From NCBI RefSeq assembly GCF_002209535.1, contig NZ_NJIG01000006.1, forward strand, positions 248,001 to 312,000: a DNA stretch of 64,000 bases. The letters run 5' to 3'. Under the pieces are notes generated by a model, which saw nothing but the letters and a program-made list of their open reading frames with translations, was not told the DNA's origin and did no database searches. Each line of letters begins with the position of its first letter. The first letter of the stretch is position 1. The position numbers were made by a program, and so were the translations under genes. This DNA comes from Achromobacter marplatensis. GTDB taxonomy: Bacteria > Pseudomonadota > Gammaproteobacteria > Burkholderiales > Burkholderiaceae_B. Positions 8,207 through 15,934 of the stretch are shown here, in pieces.

Positions 8207-8881
8207 ATGGCGATCATCAAATTCTGGCGGGCTTGTTTTGTTGCGGTCTTGAGCGCAGTGGGCGCGGGGGCGCTGGCGGCCGAGGATCCGGCTGCGCAAC
8301 TGCGGACCGCCGCCGCGCAGGGCGAGACGGCCCGCGTGCGCGAATTGCTGGCCATCGGCGCACCGCTGGAGGCGCGGGACGCGCAGGGCAACACCGCCTT
8401 GCTGCGCGCGACCCAAGGCAACCATGCTGAAACTGCGCGCGTCCTGATCGAGGCGGGGGCGGACGTGAACGCGCAGAACCAGATGCAGGACAGCGCCTAC
8501 CTGCTGGCGGGCGCGCAAGGCTATCGCGAGATCCTGGACCTGACGCTACGCCACGGCGCAGACCTGAAAAGCACCAACCGCTATGGCGGCACGGCGCTGA
8601 TCCCCGCATGCGAACGCGGGCACGTCGAGATCGTGAAGACGCTGCTGAAGGCTGGGGTGGACCCCAACCACGTGAATCGGCTGGGCTGGACTGGGTTGCT
8701 GGAAGCCATCCTCTTGAGCGACGGCGGCCCGCGCCATCAGGAGATCGTGGCGCTGTTGATCGAGGGCGGCGCCGACGTGAACCTGGCCGACGGCGATGGC
8801 CGCACGCCGCTTGCGCATGCCCGCCAACGCGGGCAGCGTGCCACGGTTCAGTTGCTGGAGCGCGCGGGCGCGCGCGGGTGA
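8207..8881 (+). CDS. Exported ankyrin-repeat protein
   Basis: A 224-residue protein with a cleavable signal peptide (FVAVLSAVGAGALAAE) followed by about five ankyrin repeats. Typical repeat cores are visible, such as GNTALLRATQGNHAETARVL, YGGTALIPACERGHVEIVKT and GRTPLAHARQRGQRATVQLL. It probably acts in the periplasm as a protein-binding module; no partner is evident. In some bacteria similar exported ankyrin proteins sit near catalase or toxin genes, but not here. The ATG at 8207 has AAAAGGA eight bases upstream and gives a compact signal peptide; an ATG at 8189 would add six residues. Its end overlaps the convergent MFS gene by 34 bp. Confidence 0.85.
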   Translation: MAIIKFWRACFVAVLSAVGAGALAAEDPAAQLRTAAAQGETARVRELLAIGAPLEARDAQGNTALLRATQGNHAETARVLIEAGADVNAQNQMQDSAYLLAGAQGYREILDLTLRHGADLKSTNRYGGTALIPACERGHVEIVKTLLKAGVDPNHVNRLGWTGLLEAILLSDGGPRHQEIVALLIEGGADVNLADGDGRTPLAHARQRGQRATVQLLERAGARG

Positions 8882-10038
8882 GGCCGACGCTGCGTGGCCA
8901 GCAGCACCGCACATACCGCGAGCCATGCGCAAGACAAGGGTAGGGCCGAGTCAAAGGGCAGCCACGAACTGGCCGCCAATCCCGCGCCCAACAGGGTGTA
9001 GTAGCCAAGCCCGAACAAGGCGCCCGCCCGTCCCAGGCAGTGGCCGTACTGCTTCAAGGCCGGGCCAAGCAGGTTCGGGATGGCGAGCCCATAGCCTGCA
9101 AAGAGGGGCAACGCGGCGAGGGCCCACACCAGCCCCGGCTGCGGCAATAGCCACACCACGGCGCATTGTGTCACTACGCCGGCCAGGACGCAGCGCAAGC
9201 CATAGCGCACGCGTTGCGCCGGACCGGTTTCGGCCGGCAGACGCCGGTTGCTGGCCGCGCCCAGGCAGCCGGCAGCGGCAACGGCCAGGCCGACCCAACC
9301 GAATCCCAGGCCTGGCAGAGGGCCAACCATGAACGGGCCAGCGGAATAGAACGAGAACACCAGGAAGTTCAAGCCGGCGACCTGCACGGCGGTGCGCCGC
9401 AGCGGCGCGTCCGCCAGCATGTGGCGGCCAAGGGTCCGCAGCGGGACAGCGGCCATGGCGGCGCCACGCGTCTCGATAAGGAGGCGGCCGCCCACGCCCA
9501 GCAGCAGCATGATGACCAGTGCAATGGTCAGCAGCACGCCCTGGTAACCCAGGCGGTCCGAGAGCAGTTGGCCGACTAAGGGTCCGACGGCGGGGGACCA
9601 CGCCAGCACCGCGCCCAATGTCACGAAATAACGCGTCAGAGCGTCGCCGGCCAGGCGGTCGCGCAACAGCGTCTGCGTCGCGACCGAGCACGTCGCCAGT
9701 CCGGCCGCCTGGACGAAACGGCCGAACAACAAGGCTTCGAAACTGGGTGCCGCCAGGGCGCATAGCGTCCCGGCCAGGCCCATGGCCAGACCGGCGAGCA
9801 AGGCGGGGCGGCGGCCCCAGACGTCGGCCAGATGCCCCCACAGCAGGACACCCAGCGCGAAGCCCAGGAAGAAGATGCCCATGACGGATTGAGCGGCGCC
9901 GGCGTCCAGTTGCCAGTGCCGGGTCAGGTCCGGCAGGGCGGGGGCAAGAATGGTCTCGGCAATCTGCGGCAGGGCCAGTAGCGCAAGGATCAAGCCGCGC
10001 GGCGGCAGGCCATCGCGGCGAGCGGGAGCGTGTTTCAT
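8848..10038 (-). CDS. Bcr/CflA-family drug-efflux MFS transporter
   Basis: A 396-residue inner-membrane protein with about 12 hydrophobic segments. It opens with LILALLALPQIAETILAPALPDLTRHW, typical of the Bcr/CflA (DHA1) group, and has the motif A region LLWGHLADVWGRRPALL between helices 2 and 3 and a motif C-like stretch after helix 5. It should be a proton-driven exporter of drugs or small metabolites. The gene is divergent from the AraC-family regulator at 10123, with 84 bp between start codons, a common arrangement for a pump and its controller. Substrate cannot be told from sequence. Confidence 0.85.
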   Translation of the reverse strand: MKHAPARRDGLPPRGLILALLALPQIAETILAPALPDLTRHWQLDAGAAQSVMGIFFLGFALGVLLWGHLADVWGRRPALLAGLAMGLAGTLCALAAPSFEALLFGRFVQAAGLATCSVATQTLLRDRLAGDALTRYFVTLGAVLAWSPAVGPLVGQLLSDRLGYQGVLLTIALVIMLLLGVGGRLLIETRGAAMAAVPLRTLGRHMLADAPLRRTAVQVAGLNFLVFSFYSAGPFMVGPLPGLGFGWVGLAVAAAGCLGAASNRRLPAETGPAQRVRYGLRCVLAGVVTQCAVVWLLPQPGLVWALAALPLFAGYGLAIPNLLGPALKQYGHCLGRAGALFGLGYYTLLGAGLAASSWLPFDSALPLSCAWLAVCAVLLATQRRPHPRAPARSSN

Positions 10039-10122
10039 GGTCCGGGGAAAAAAGGGCCTAGCGTATCCAGCCTGGGCGAAGCAAAATCAAGCTGTTTCGC
10101 CATAAAACATCGATAATCCGAC

Positions 10123-10896
10123 ATGCCGCATTACTCGCCAGAATCCGTCCTGGATCCCGATAGCGCCGTTTGCCCCGTTGTCGGGCTGGCCATCGATACC
10201 CGCGCCCACGCCTCGGATTGGCATACGCATCGCCGCACGCAGCTGCTTTACCAGGCCGAAGGCGGGGTCACGCTGTTCTTGCCGGACCGGGTGGGGCAAC
10301 TGGCGCCGCTGCAGGCCGCATGGCTGCCCGCCGGCTGCACGCACCGCACGGCCATGCATGGCACGTTCGCCTACCGCAGCCTGTATTTCGACGTGCAGGC
10401 CTATCCGGGATTACCGGCCGAACCGCAGATCCTGGACGTCAATCCCCTGTTGCGCGAGTTGATCCTGCGCGTGACGGATTGGTCGGCCGACGTCGGACTC
10501 ACCGCGGCGCAGAGCCGCATTGTGGATACCTTGCTGGATGAATTGGCGGCAGCACCCGCTGCGCCCATGCCTCTGCCGATGCCGCGCGACCGCCGGCTTG
10601 TGCCCATTGCCCGCGAATTGCTGGCGAACCCGGCTTGCCCGCTGTCTCTGGAGGATTGGGCCAGCCGCGTGGGCGCCAGCAGCCGCACCGTGGAGCGCTT
10701 GTTCCTGACCGAAACCGGACTGCCGTTTGCCCGCTGGCGCACGCAGACCCGCTTGCTGTTCGCCCGGGCGCGGTTGGCCGAAGGCATGTCGGTCACGGCC
10801 GTCGCACACGCGGTGGGGTACGCCAGCGACAGCGCGTTCATCGCGATGTACCGCCGCATCTACGGCGAATCGCCGGGGCGAAAAAAAGGGAAATGA
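10123..10896 (+). CDS. AraC-family regulator with cupin sensor domain
   Basis: A 257-residue cytoplasmic regulator. The N-terminal half is a cupin-like sensor (DWHTHRRTQLLYQAEGG, then WLPAGCTHR). The C-terminal 100 residues hold two AraC helix-turn-helix units: LSLEDWASRVGASSRTVERLF, then SVTAVAHAVGYASDSAFIAMYRRIYGESP. This domain order fits the group that often controls adjacent efflux pumps. It is divergent from the Bcr-type pump with a short shared promoter region, so control of that pump is the simplest inference. Downstream lies the 82-bp tandem repeat array, whose first hairpin can end transcription of this gene. Confidence 0.88.
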   Translation: MPHYSPESVLDPDSAVCPVVGLAIDTRAHASDWHTHRRTQLLYQAEGGVTLFLPDRVGQLAPLQAAWLPAGCTHRTAMHGTFAYRSLYFDVQAYPGLPAEPQILDVNPLLRELILRVTDWSADVGLTAAQSRIVDTLLDELAAAPAAPMPLPMPRDRRLVPIARELLANPACPLSLEDWASRVGASSRTVERLFLTETGLPFARWRTQTRLLFARARLAEGMSVTAVAHAVGYASDSAFIAMYRRIYGESPGRKKGK

Positions 10897-11140
10897 CCCC
10901 CACGCCGCGCACACTGTGTGTGCTTGCTGCCCCCCGAGGGGGCGTTTTTATCTTGGGGCGGCCCGGCGATAAAAATGACCCCCACGCCGCGCACACTGCG
11001 TGTGCTTGCTGCCCCCCAAGGGGGTGTTTTTATCTTGGGGCGGCCCGGCGATAAAAATGACCCCCACGCCGCGCACACTGCGTGTGCTTGCTGCCCCCCG
11101 AGGGGGCGTTTTTATCTTGGGGCGGCCCGGCGATAAAAAA
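10895..11140 (+). repeat. Three tandem 82-bp units with terminator-like hairpins
   Basis: Three units start at 10895, 10977 and 11059 with an exact 82-bp period and only a few base differences. Units 1 and 3 differ at one internal C/T position and at the final base. Unit 2 differs at two positions in and beside its second hairpin. Each unit has one small hairpin (GCACACTGCGTGTGC type) and one GC-rich hairpin (GCCCCC-CGAG-GGGGC type) followed by GTTTTTAT, which is a rho-independent terminator shape on the plus strand. Open frames across the array arise from the repeat itself and are not genes. The unit may be a dispersed intergenic element in this genome; that is inference. Confidence 0.9.
10929..10950 (+). 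terminator. Rho-independent terminator after the AraC gene
   Basis: The stem GCCCCCCGAGGGGGC followed by GTTTTTA lies 33 bases after the AraC-family stop codon. It is the first of three such hairpins, one per 82-bp repeat unit. Confidence 0.65.
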
Positions 11141-11163
11141 CACCGGCCTCTTAAGAGGCCGGC
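11134..11163 (-). terminator. Rho-independent terminator of the porin gene
   Basis: A perfect inverted repeat, CCGGCCTC-TTAA-GAGGCCGG at 11143-11162, lies about 23 bp beyond the porin stop codon. On the minus strand it is followed by TGTTTTTTATC. The T tract is supplied by the last bases of the third 82-bp repeat unit. Confidence 0.85.
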
Positions 11164-11185
11164 GCGTGTTGACGCTGTGCGACGC

Positions 11186-12295
11186 TTAGAACTGGTGGCG
11201 GATGCCCACGCCTGCGGCGGTGCTCTTCAGCCCGTCGATGAACGCGTAATCCGTGCCGTACGAACCGTAGGCATACAGATTGGTGCGCTTGGACAGGTCG
11301 TAGGTGTAGCCCACGCTGTAGACGTTCATGTTGGCATCGCCGCCCGTCAACTTGTCGTTGGACGGGGCGACGTGTTGCCACGAGGCGAAGACGCTGCTGG
11401 CGCCGCCCACGGGCAGGGTCGCGCCCAGCATGTAGGCGTTCGCCTTGAAGCCGTTCACGAAGCGGTTGGTGCCGAACTCGTCGCTGAAGGGCGTGCCGGC
11501 GGGCAGATCCTGGCCGACGAACCAGCCGTCCGTGGTGCGGCCGTAGGCGGCGGCCAGCTTCACGACTTCCAGGTCATACGACACGCCCAGCGCGTACTGG
11601 CGCGGCGTGGCGTCCTGGTCGATCGTCGTGCTGCGGTGGGAGCCGTTCAACTGGTCGTACGTCAGCGCGACGTTCAGCGGGCCTTGCACGTAGCGCAGGC
11701 CGGCGGTGATGCCGCGCGTGTTGTCGGCGGTGCGAAAGCCCGTCTGGTCGGCGGTCGTGTCGTCCGCGTTGAACGAGTAGCCGATGCCGAATTCAAAACC
11801 GTTCACCGAAGGGGTGCGGTACATGACCATGTTGTCCCAGCGCATGGTATTGGCCGCGCTGAAACCCAGGCCCAGGTTGGATTGGGTGTAGCTGGTGTAG
11901 AAGGGATCGATGTCGGCCAGGTAGTTCGAGCCGATCGTGGCTTGGCGGCCGAAATCCAGCTGGCCCCAGGCGTCGTTGGCCAGGCCGATGGTGGCTTGGC
12001 GGCCGAACAGGCGGCCGGATTGTCCGCGCTGGCCGTTGCCGGAGTCGAAACCGCTTTCCAGCTTGAAGACGGCGCGCAGGCCATCGCCCAGATCTTCGGA
12101 TCCGCGCAGGCCCCAGCGGGAGCCGGCCTGGATGCCGTTGATCATGCCGAGCTTGCTACCACTGTAGCCGTCGCCTTTGATCTTGTTGTAGCCGATGCCG
12201 GTGTCGATGACACCATAGAGGGTGACTGACGGTTCTGCCTGAGCGATGCCTGTAAAAGCGGTCAGCATCGCAGCGGCGAGCAGCGTCTTTTTCAT
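11186..12295 (-). CDS. General porin of the outer membrane
   Basis: A 369-residue trimeric-type porin. A clear signal peptide (MKKTLLAAAMLTAFTGIAQA) is followed by SVTLYGVIDTGIGY, the standard opening of betaproteobacterial porins, and the protein ends with AAGVGIRHQF, with the C-terminal Phe required by the BAM assembly machinery. The barrel contains the usual GSRWGLRGSEDLGDGL segment leading into the constriction loop region. It should let small hydrophilic solutes cross the outer membrane. The ATG at 12295 follows AGGAGA at good spacing. Upstream, two related 15-bp direct repeats about 40 bp apart may be regulator sites. A strong terminator follows the gene. Confidence 0.92.
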   Translation of the reverse strand: MKKTLLAAAMLTAFTGIAQAEPSVTLYGVIDTGIGYNKIKGDGYSGSKLGMINGIQAGSRWGLRGSEDLGDGLRAVFKLESGFDSGNGQRGQSGRLFGRQATIGLANDAWGQLDFGRQATIGSNYLADIDPFYTSYTQSNLGLGFSAANTMRWDNMVMYRTPSVNGFEFGIGYSFNADDTTADQTGFRTADNTRGITAGLRYVQGPLNVALTYDQLNGSHRSTTIDQDATPRQYALGVSYDLEVVKLAAAYGRTTDGWFVGQDLPAGTPFSDEFGTNRFVNGFKANAYMLGATLPVGGASSVFASWQHVAPSNDKLTGGDANMNVYSVGYTYDLSKRTNLYAYGSYGTDYAFIDGLKSTAAGVGIRHQF

Positions 12296-12390
12296 CCGGG
12301 GATCTCCTGGGGATTTGGGTTGGAAAAAACAAAGGGAACAGCACGCTCGGCATAGCGCTAAGCGGTGTTCCCAGACCCCAGTGTAAAACA

Positions 12391-12448
12391 TTTCCGTTAA
12401 TTTCTGCTTATTGCATAGGATGTTCCGGCTATTCCTGTTAATTCCTGG
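12391..12448. promoter_or_regulatory. Two direct repeats upstream of the porin gene
   Basis: TTTCCGTTAATTTCTG (from 12391) and TTCCTGTTAATTCCTG (from 12432) are near copies about 40 bp, or four helical turns, apart. They lie roughly 100-150 bp upstream of the porin start. Such spacing is usual for a dimeric activator; which one binds is unknown. Confidence 0.35.
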
Positions 12449-12549
12449 GCGCTGGTCCTTGGCATGATCGGCTTACCTCACCGTGCTCTGTTTGACTGTC
12501 GCTCGCCATAGTGGCATCTTGCCCCGAAGTCTTACTTACGGAGCTGCCC

Positions 12550-13203
12550 GTGGACTATCCACTGCCCCTCGTCACTGTCGATGCCGTCTTGCTCACCTTA
12601 CGGGCGGGTGGACTGGAAATCGCCCTGCACCAGCGCGACCGTGCGCCCTATAAGGACGCGATGGCGTTGCCGGGCGGGGTGGTGCACGTGGACGAAGACG
12701 CCAGCACCGAAGCCAGCATCCGCCGCGTGCTGCGGGACAAGACCGGGTTCGAGCCGCGCTACCTCGAGCAGTTGCAGGTGTTCTCGGGGCCGGGCCGCGA
12801 CCCGCGCAAGTGGTCGCTGTCCGTTTCCTATGTGGCCCTGGTGCCGGCGGCCGAGCTGGAGGCCGCGACGCAGGCCGGGTTCCGGTTTGTGAGCGTGGAC
12901 GCGCTGCCGCCCTTGGCGTTCGACCATGCGGACATCGTGGCGGCCGCCGTAGCTCGCTTGCGTGGCAAGTCCAGTTATTCGACCTTGCCGTTCTTCCTGT
13001 TGCCGGAGCGCTTCACCCTGACCGAGCTGCAACACACCTATGAAGCCATCCTGCAGACGCGGCTGGAGAAATCGAATTTCCGCCGCAAGATGGAGGCGTG
13101 GGGCGTGCTGGAAGCCACCGAGGACTACGTGCTGGGCGCGCAGCGTCCCGCGCGCCTATATCGCCTGAAGGACTTTGCCTTGTTCGACCGCAGCGTCGGA
13201 TAA
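12550..13203 (+). CDS. nrtR: NrtR-like Nudix-family repressor of NAD metabolism
   Basis: A 217-residue regulator. Residues 5-130 form a Nudix fold (DAVLLTLRAGGLEIALHQR, then ALPGGVVHVDEDASTEA), and the C-terminal third is a winged helix typical of NrtR (FTLTELQHTYEAIL, then NFRRKMEAWGVLE). The Nudix box is damaged: the run that should read REUxEE is RRVLRD, so most catalytic glutamates are gone. This matches NrtR proteins that bind ADP-ribose-type ligands without hydrolysing them. The gene precedes prs and nadV, the NAD-salvage genes such regulators control. I placed the start at GTG 12550, which has CGGAG six bases upstream; a longer GTG start at 12511 is possible. Confidence 0.85.
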   Translation: MDYPLPLVTVDAVLLTLRAGGLEIALHQRDRAPYKDAMALPGGVVHVDEDASTEASIRRVLRDKTGFEPRYLEQLQVFSGPGRDPRKWSLSVSYVALVPAAELEAATQAGFRFVSVDALPPLAFDHADIVAAAVARLRGKSSYSTLPFFLLPERFTLTELQHTYEAILQTRLEKSNFRRKMEAWGVLEATEDYVLGAQRPARLYRLKDFALFDRSVG

Positions 13204-13231
13204 GCGTCGGACCGTTTTGGATTCAACATAG

Positions 13232-13261
13232 TTGCAAATCAACAATAAGTAGGCTTATACT
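13232..13261 (+). promoter_or_regulatory. Sigma70-type promoter of the prs-nadV operon
   Basis: TTGCAA at 13232-13237 and TATACT at 13256-13261 are separated by 18 bp, a good match to a housekeeping promoter in an otherwise AT-poor genome. The expected start point falls within the inverted repeat immediately downstream. Confidence 0.6.
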
Positions 13262-13266
13262 GGCCT

Positions 13267-13291
13267 CACTTAGTTTTAAAGTGCCACTAAG
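13267..13291. promoter_or_regulatory. Candidate NrtR operator
   Basis: The half sites CTTAGT (13269-13274) and ACTAAG (13286-13291) form a 23-bp inverted repeat, and CACTT/AAGTG (13267-13271, 13279-13283) form a second, overlapping one. The site sits just downstream of the -10 box and 9 bp before the prs start codon, where a bound repressor would block transcription. Assignment to NrtR is inference from position. Confidence 0.5.
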
Positions 13292-13299
13292 GGCTGATC

Positions 13300-14133
13300 A
13301 TGTTCACCATCACTGCGGTAGTAGAAGGACAACGCCAGAGCGAGACGCCGGCTGCGTTCGTGTTTCCCGGGGGCGAAAGCCAGGTCACGGTGCCCGCGGG
13401 ATTGCAGGCCAGGGCCGATGTGGCTAGCGAGTTCCGCATCCACGCCCTGTTGAAGTCGGCCGACGACGTCATGCAGTTGCTGATGCTGACGGACGCGCTG
13501 CGCCGCCTGAACCCGGCGGTGCCGGTGCATCTGGACATGCCCTATGTGCCGTACGCCCGGCAGGACCGCGTTTGCAATCCGGGCGAGGCGCTGGGGGCGG
13601 CCGTGTTCTGCAAGTTGATCAACGATCAGCAATACGCCACGGTGACCGTGGTGGAACCGCACAGCGATGTGACACCCGCGCTGCTGCAGCGCGTGCGAGT
13701 GGTCGACGCCGCCGCCTTCCTGAAGAACGCGCTGGCCGCCCCGGTCTTTGCCGATGGCGTGACCCTGATGGCGCCTGACGCCGGGGCGCGCAAGCGCGTG
13801 CAGGCTCTGGCCAAGAAGCTGGGCGTGGCTGACGTGCGCTTCGCTGAAAAGGTGCGCGACCCGCAGACCGGCCGCATTACCGAGACCCGCGTGCCCGATG
13901 ACATCCCCGCGCAACCCGTGCTGGTGGTCGACGACATCTGCGACGGCGGCCGCACCTTCCTGGAACTGGCTGCCGCCTTGCGCGACAAGACGCGCCAGCC
14001 GCTTTACCTGTACGTCACGCACGGCCTGTTCAGCAAGGGCCTGGGCGAGCTGAACGCCCGCTACGCAGGCATCTTCACCGCATTCGACTGGACCGGCACC
14101 GAAGGCGCTGGCGCCCCGGTAATCGTCAATTAA
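13300..14133 (+). CDS. prs: Ribose-phosphate pyrophosphokinase for NAD salvage
   Basis: A 277-residue PRPP synthetase family protein, shorter than the usual 310-320 residues of housekeeping Prs. It has the ATP-binding loop MPYVPYARQDRVCNPGEALGA, the segment MAPDAGARKRVQALAKKLG that carries catalytic basic residues, and the PRPP-binding motif VLVVDDICDGGRTF. It should make PRPP from ribose 5-phosphate and ATP. The next gene is nicotinamide phosphoribosyltransferase, which consumes PRPP, with 15 bp between them, so this paralogue probably supplies that reaction. The ATG at 13300 has AAGGG six bases upstream. A sigma70-type promoter and a candidate NrtR operator precede it. Confidence 0.88.
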   Translation: MFTITAVVEGQRQSETPAAFVFPGGESQVTVPAGLQARADVASEFRIHALLKSADDVMQLLMLTDALRRLNPAVPVHLDMPYVPYARQDRVCNPGEALGAAVFCKLINDQQYATVTVVEPHSDVTPALLQRVRVVDAAAFLKNALAAPVFADGVTLMAPDAGARKRVQALAKKLGVADVRFAEKVRDPQTGRITETRVPDDIPAQPVLVVDDICDGGRTFLELAAALRDKTRQPLYLYVTHGLFSKGLGELNARYAGIFTAFDWTGTEGAGAPVIVN

Positions 14134-14148
14134 GTAGGAAACCGAGCC

Positions 14149-15843
14149 ATGAATACCCGCGATTCCCTCACCGTCAAGAACGGCATCAATCCCTTCCTGC
14201 AGGCCGACTTCTATAAGACAGGCCACCCGTTCCAGTATCCCCAGGGCACCAACAAGATCCTGGCCAACTTCACGCCGCGTTCGGCCCGGCTGGCGCCGGT
14301 GTTGCCCGAACTGTTCGACGGCAAGATCGTCTGGTTCGGCCTGCAGGGCTTCATCAAGGAAATCCTGATCGACCTGTTCGACCGCGAATTCTTCGGCAAG
14401 CCCGCCGGCACTGCCGTGCGCCAGTACCAGCGCCGTGTGGACAATGCGCTGGGCAAGGGCGCGGTTACCGTGGACCACCTGCAGGCGCTGTATGAACTGG
14501 GCTACCTGCCGCTGGAAATCCGTTCGGTGCCCGAGGGCGCGCGGGTGGATATCCGTGTGCCGCCGGTGACCTTCGTCAACACCCACCCGGAATTCGCGTG
14601 GCTGGTGACCTATATCGAAACGCTGTTCAGTTGCGAATCGTGGAAGGCGTCGACGGTGGCCACGATCGCCTTCGAGTACCGCAAGCTGTTGACCTACTTC
14701 GCCCGCCTGACGGGCAGCCCGATGGACTTCGTGAACTGGCAGGGGCATGACTTTTCGATGCGCGGCATGGCGGGCCTGTATGACGCCCGCAAGTGCGGCG
14801 CGGGTCACCTCTTGTCGTTTACCGGCACCGACACGATTCCGGCCATCGACTATCTGGAAGATCTCTACGGCGCGGATTCCGACCGCGAACTGATCGGCGG
14901 CTCCGTTCCGGCCACTGAGCACTCGGTCATGTGCCTGGGCAGCAAGGAGGGCGAAATCGAAACGATCCGTCGCCTGGTCACGCAGGTCTATCCGGCGGGC
15001 ATCGTGTCGGTGGTCTCGGATACCTGGGACTTCTGGCAGGTGGTGACGGACTTTGCCGCTGCGTTGAAGCCGGAGATCCTGGCGCGCCAGCCCGACGCTT
15101 TCGGCAACGCCAAGGTCGTGTTCCGCCCCGATTCAGGCGACCCCGTGAAGATCCTGACGGGCTACTTCTGCACCGACGTTGCCAGCGTGGAAGACACTGC
15201 GGCAATGGCTGCCGCACGTCGCGACGGCTTCGAGGCGGTGCGCGATGCCGCGACCGGCGCGTACTGGCTGCTGGACGAAGATGCACGCGCAAGCCAATCG
15301 CTGCGCGAAGCCGAAGTGAAGGGCGCCGTGCAGTGCCTGTGGGATAGCTTCGGCGGCGTGGTGACGGAGCGAGGCTACAAGCTGCTGGACTCGCACGTGG
15401 GCCTGATCTACGGTGACTCCATCACGCTGGCCCGTGGCCGCGACATCCTGGTCCGGCTGGAAAAGAAGGGCTTCGCCTCGGGCAACGTCGTGCTGGGCAT
15501 CGGGTCCTACACCTATCAATACCTGACGCGCGACACCTTCGGTTGGGCGTTGAAGGCCACGTATGCCGAAGTCAACGGCGAACCCCAGGAGCTGGTGAAG
15601 GACCCGGTGACCGATTCGGGCGTGAAGCGCTCGGCCAAGGGTCTGCTGCGGGTCGATGAAACGGCTACGGGGTATGTGCTGCATGACCAGCAGACACCCG
15701 AGCAAGCCGCGGGCGGCGCATTGGTGCCGGTGTTCCGCGACGGCAGCCTGCTGGTGGAGCAAAGCCTGGCGCAGATCCGGGACCGGCTGCAAGGTTCGTG
15801 GGTGTGCCCGGAGCTGGGTAGCATTGATTGGGCGGGGCGTTGA
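14149..15843 (+). CDS. nadV: Nicotinamide phosphoribosyltransferase
   Basis: A 564-residue NAMPT-family enzyme that joins nicotinamide and PRPP to give nicotinamide mononucleotide. Family motifs are clear: NPFLQADFYKTGHPFQYP near the start, SFTGTDTIPAIDY with the substrate Asp, GGSVPATEHS, VSVVSDTWDFW, RPDSGDPV, IYGDSITL, and the late YLTRDTFGWALKATY...VKDPVTDSG. It is longer than typical NadV or NAMPT (about 460-500 residues). The extra length appears to lie between RPDSGDPV and the LWDSFGG segment, as an acidic, Ala-rich insertion. It is the second gene of the prs-nadV operon under probable NrtR control. A bidirectional hairpin terminator follows. Confidence 0.92.
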   Translation: MNTRDSLTVKNGINPFLQADFYKTGHPFQYPQGTNKILANFTPRSARLAPVLPELFDGKIVWFGLQGFIKEILIDLFDREFFGKPAGTAVRQYQRRVDNALGKGAVTVDHLQALYELGYLPLEIRSVPEGARVDIRVPPVTFVNTHPEFAWLVTYIETLFSCESWKASTVATIAFEYRKLLTYFARLTGSPMDFVNWQGHDFSMRGMAGLYDARKCGAGHLLSFTGTDTIPAIDYLEDLYGADSDRELIGGSVPATEHSVMCLGSKEGEIETIRRLVTQVYPAGIVSVVSDTWDFWQVVTDFAAALKPEILARQPDAFGNAKVVFRPDSGDPVKILTGYFCTDVASVEDTAAMAAARRDGFEAVRDAATGAYWLLDEDARASQSLREAEVKGAVQCLWDSFGGVVTERGYKLLDSHVGLIYGDSITLARGRDILVRLEKKGFASGNVVLGIGSYTYQYLTRDTFGWALKATYAEVNGEPQELVKDPVTDSGVKRSAKGLLRVDETATGYVLHDQQTPEQAAGGALVPVFRDGSLLVEQSLAQIRDRLQGSWVCPELGSIDWAGR

Positions 15844-15898
15844 AGGGTTGGCCAGACGGGGTGATCCCACCGCGAGGCCGTTGCACGACGCGGTTCGT

Positions 15899-15923
15899 AA
15901 AAAAAGCTCCCGAGGGAGCTTTT
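15899..15923 (-). terminator. Terminator shared by the cyo operon and nadV
   Basis: The hairpin AGCTCC-CGAG-GGAGCT is flanked by seven A on the left and four T on the right. On the minus strand it follows the SURF1 stop and ends in seven T; on the plus strand it can also end nadV transcription, more weakly. Confidence 0.8.
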
Positions 15924-15934
15924 GGTGCGGGGCC

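Noticed and set aside
10918..11136. Short open frames repeated across the tandem array (around 70 codons each)
   Set aside because: They recur with the 82-bp unit and arise from the repeat and its hairpins.
10895..11140. The tandem array as a possible CRISPR
   Set aside because: The whole 82-bp unit is repeated with no variable spacers, and no cas genes are near.
13276..14922. A 548-codon open frame opposite prs and nadV
   Set aside because: Both sense genes have clear family motifs, and the antisense product has none.
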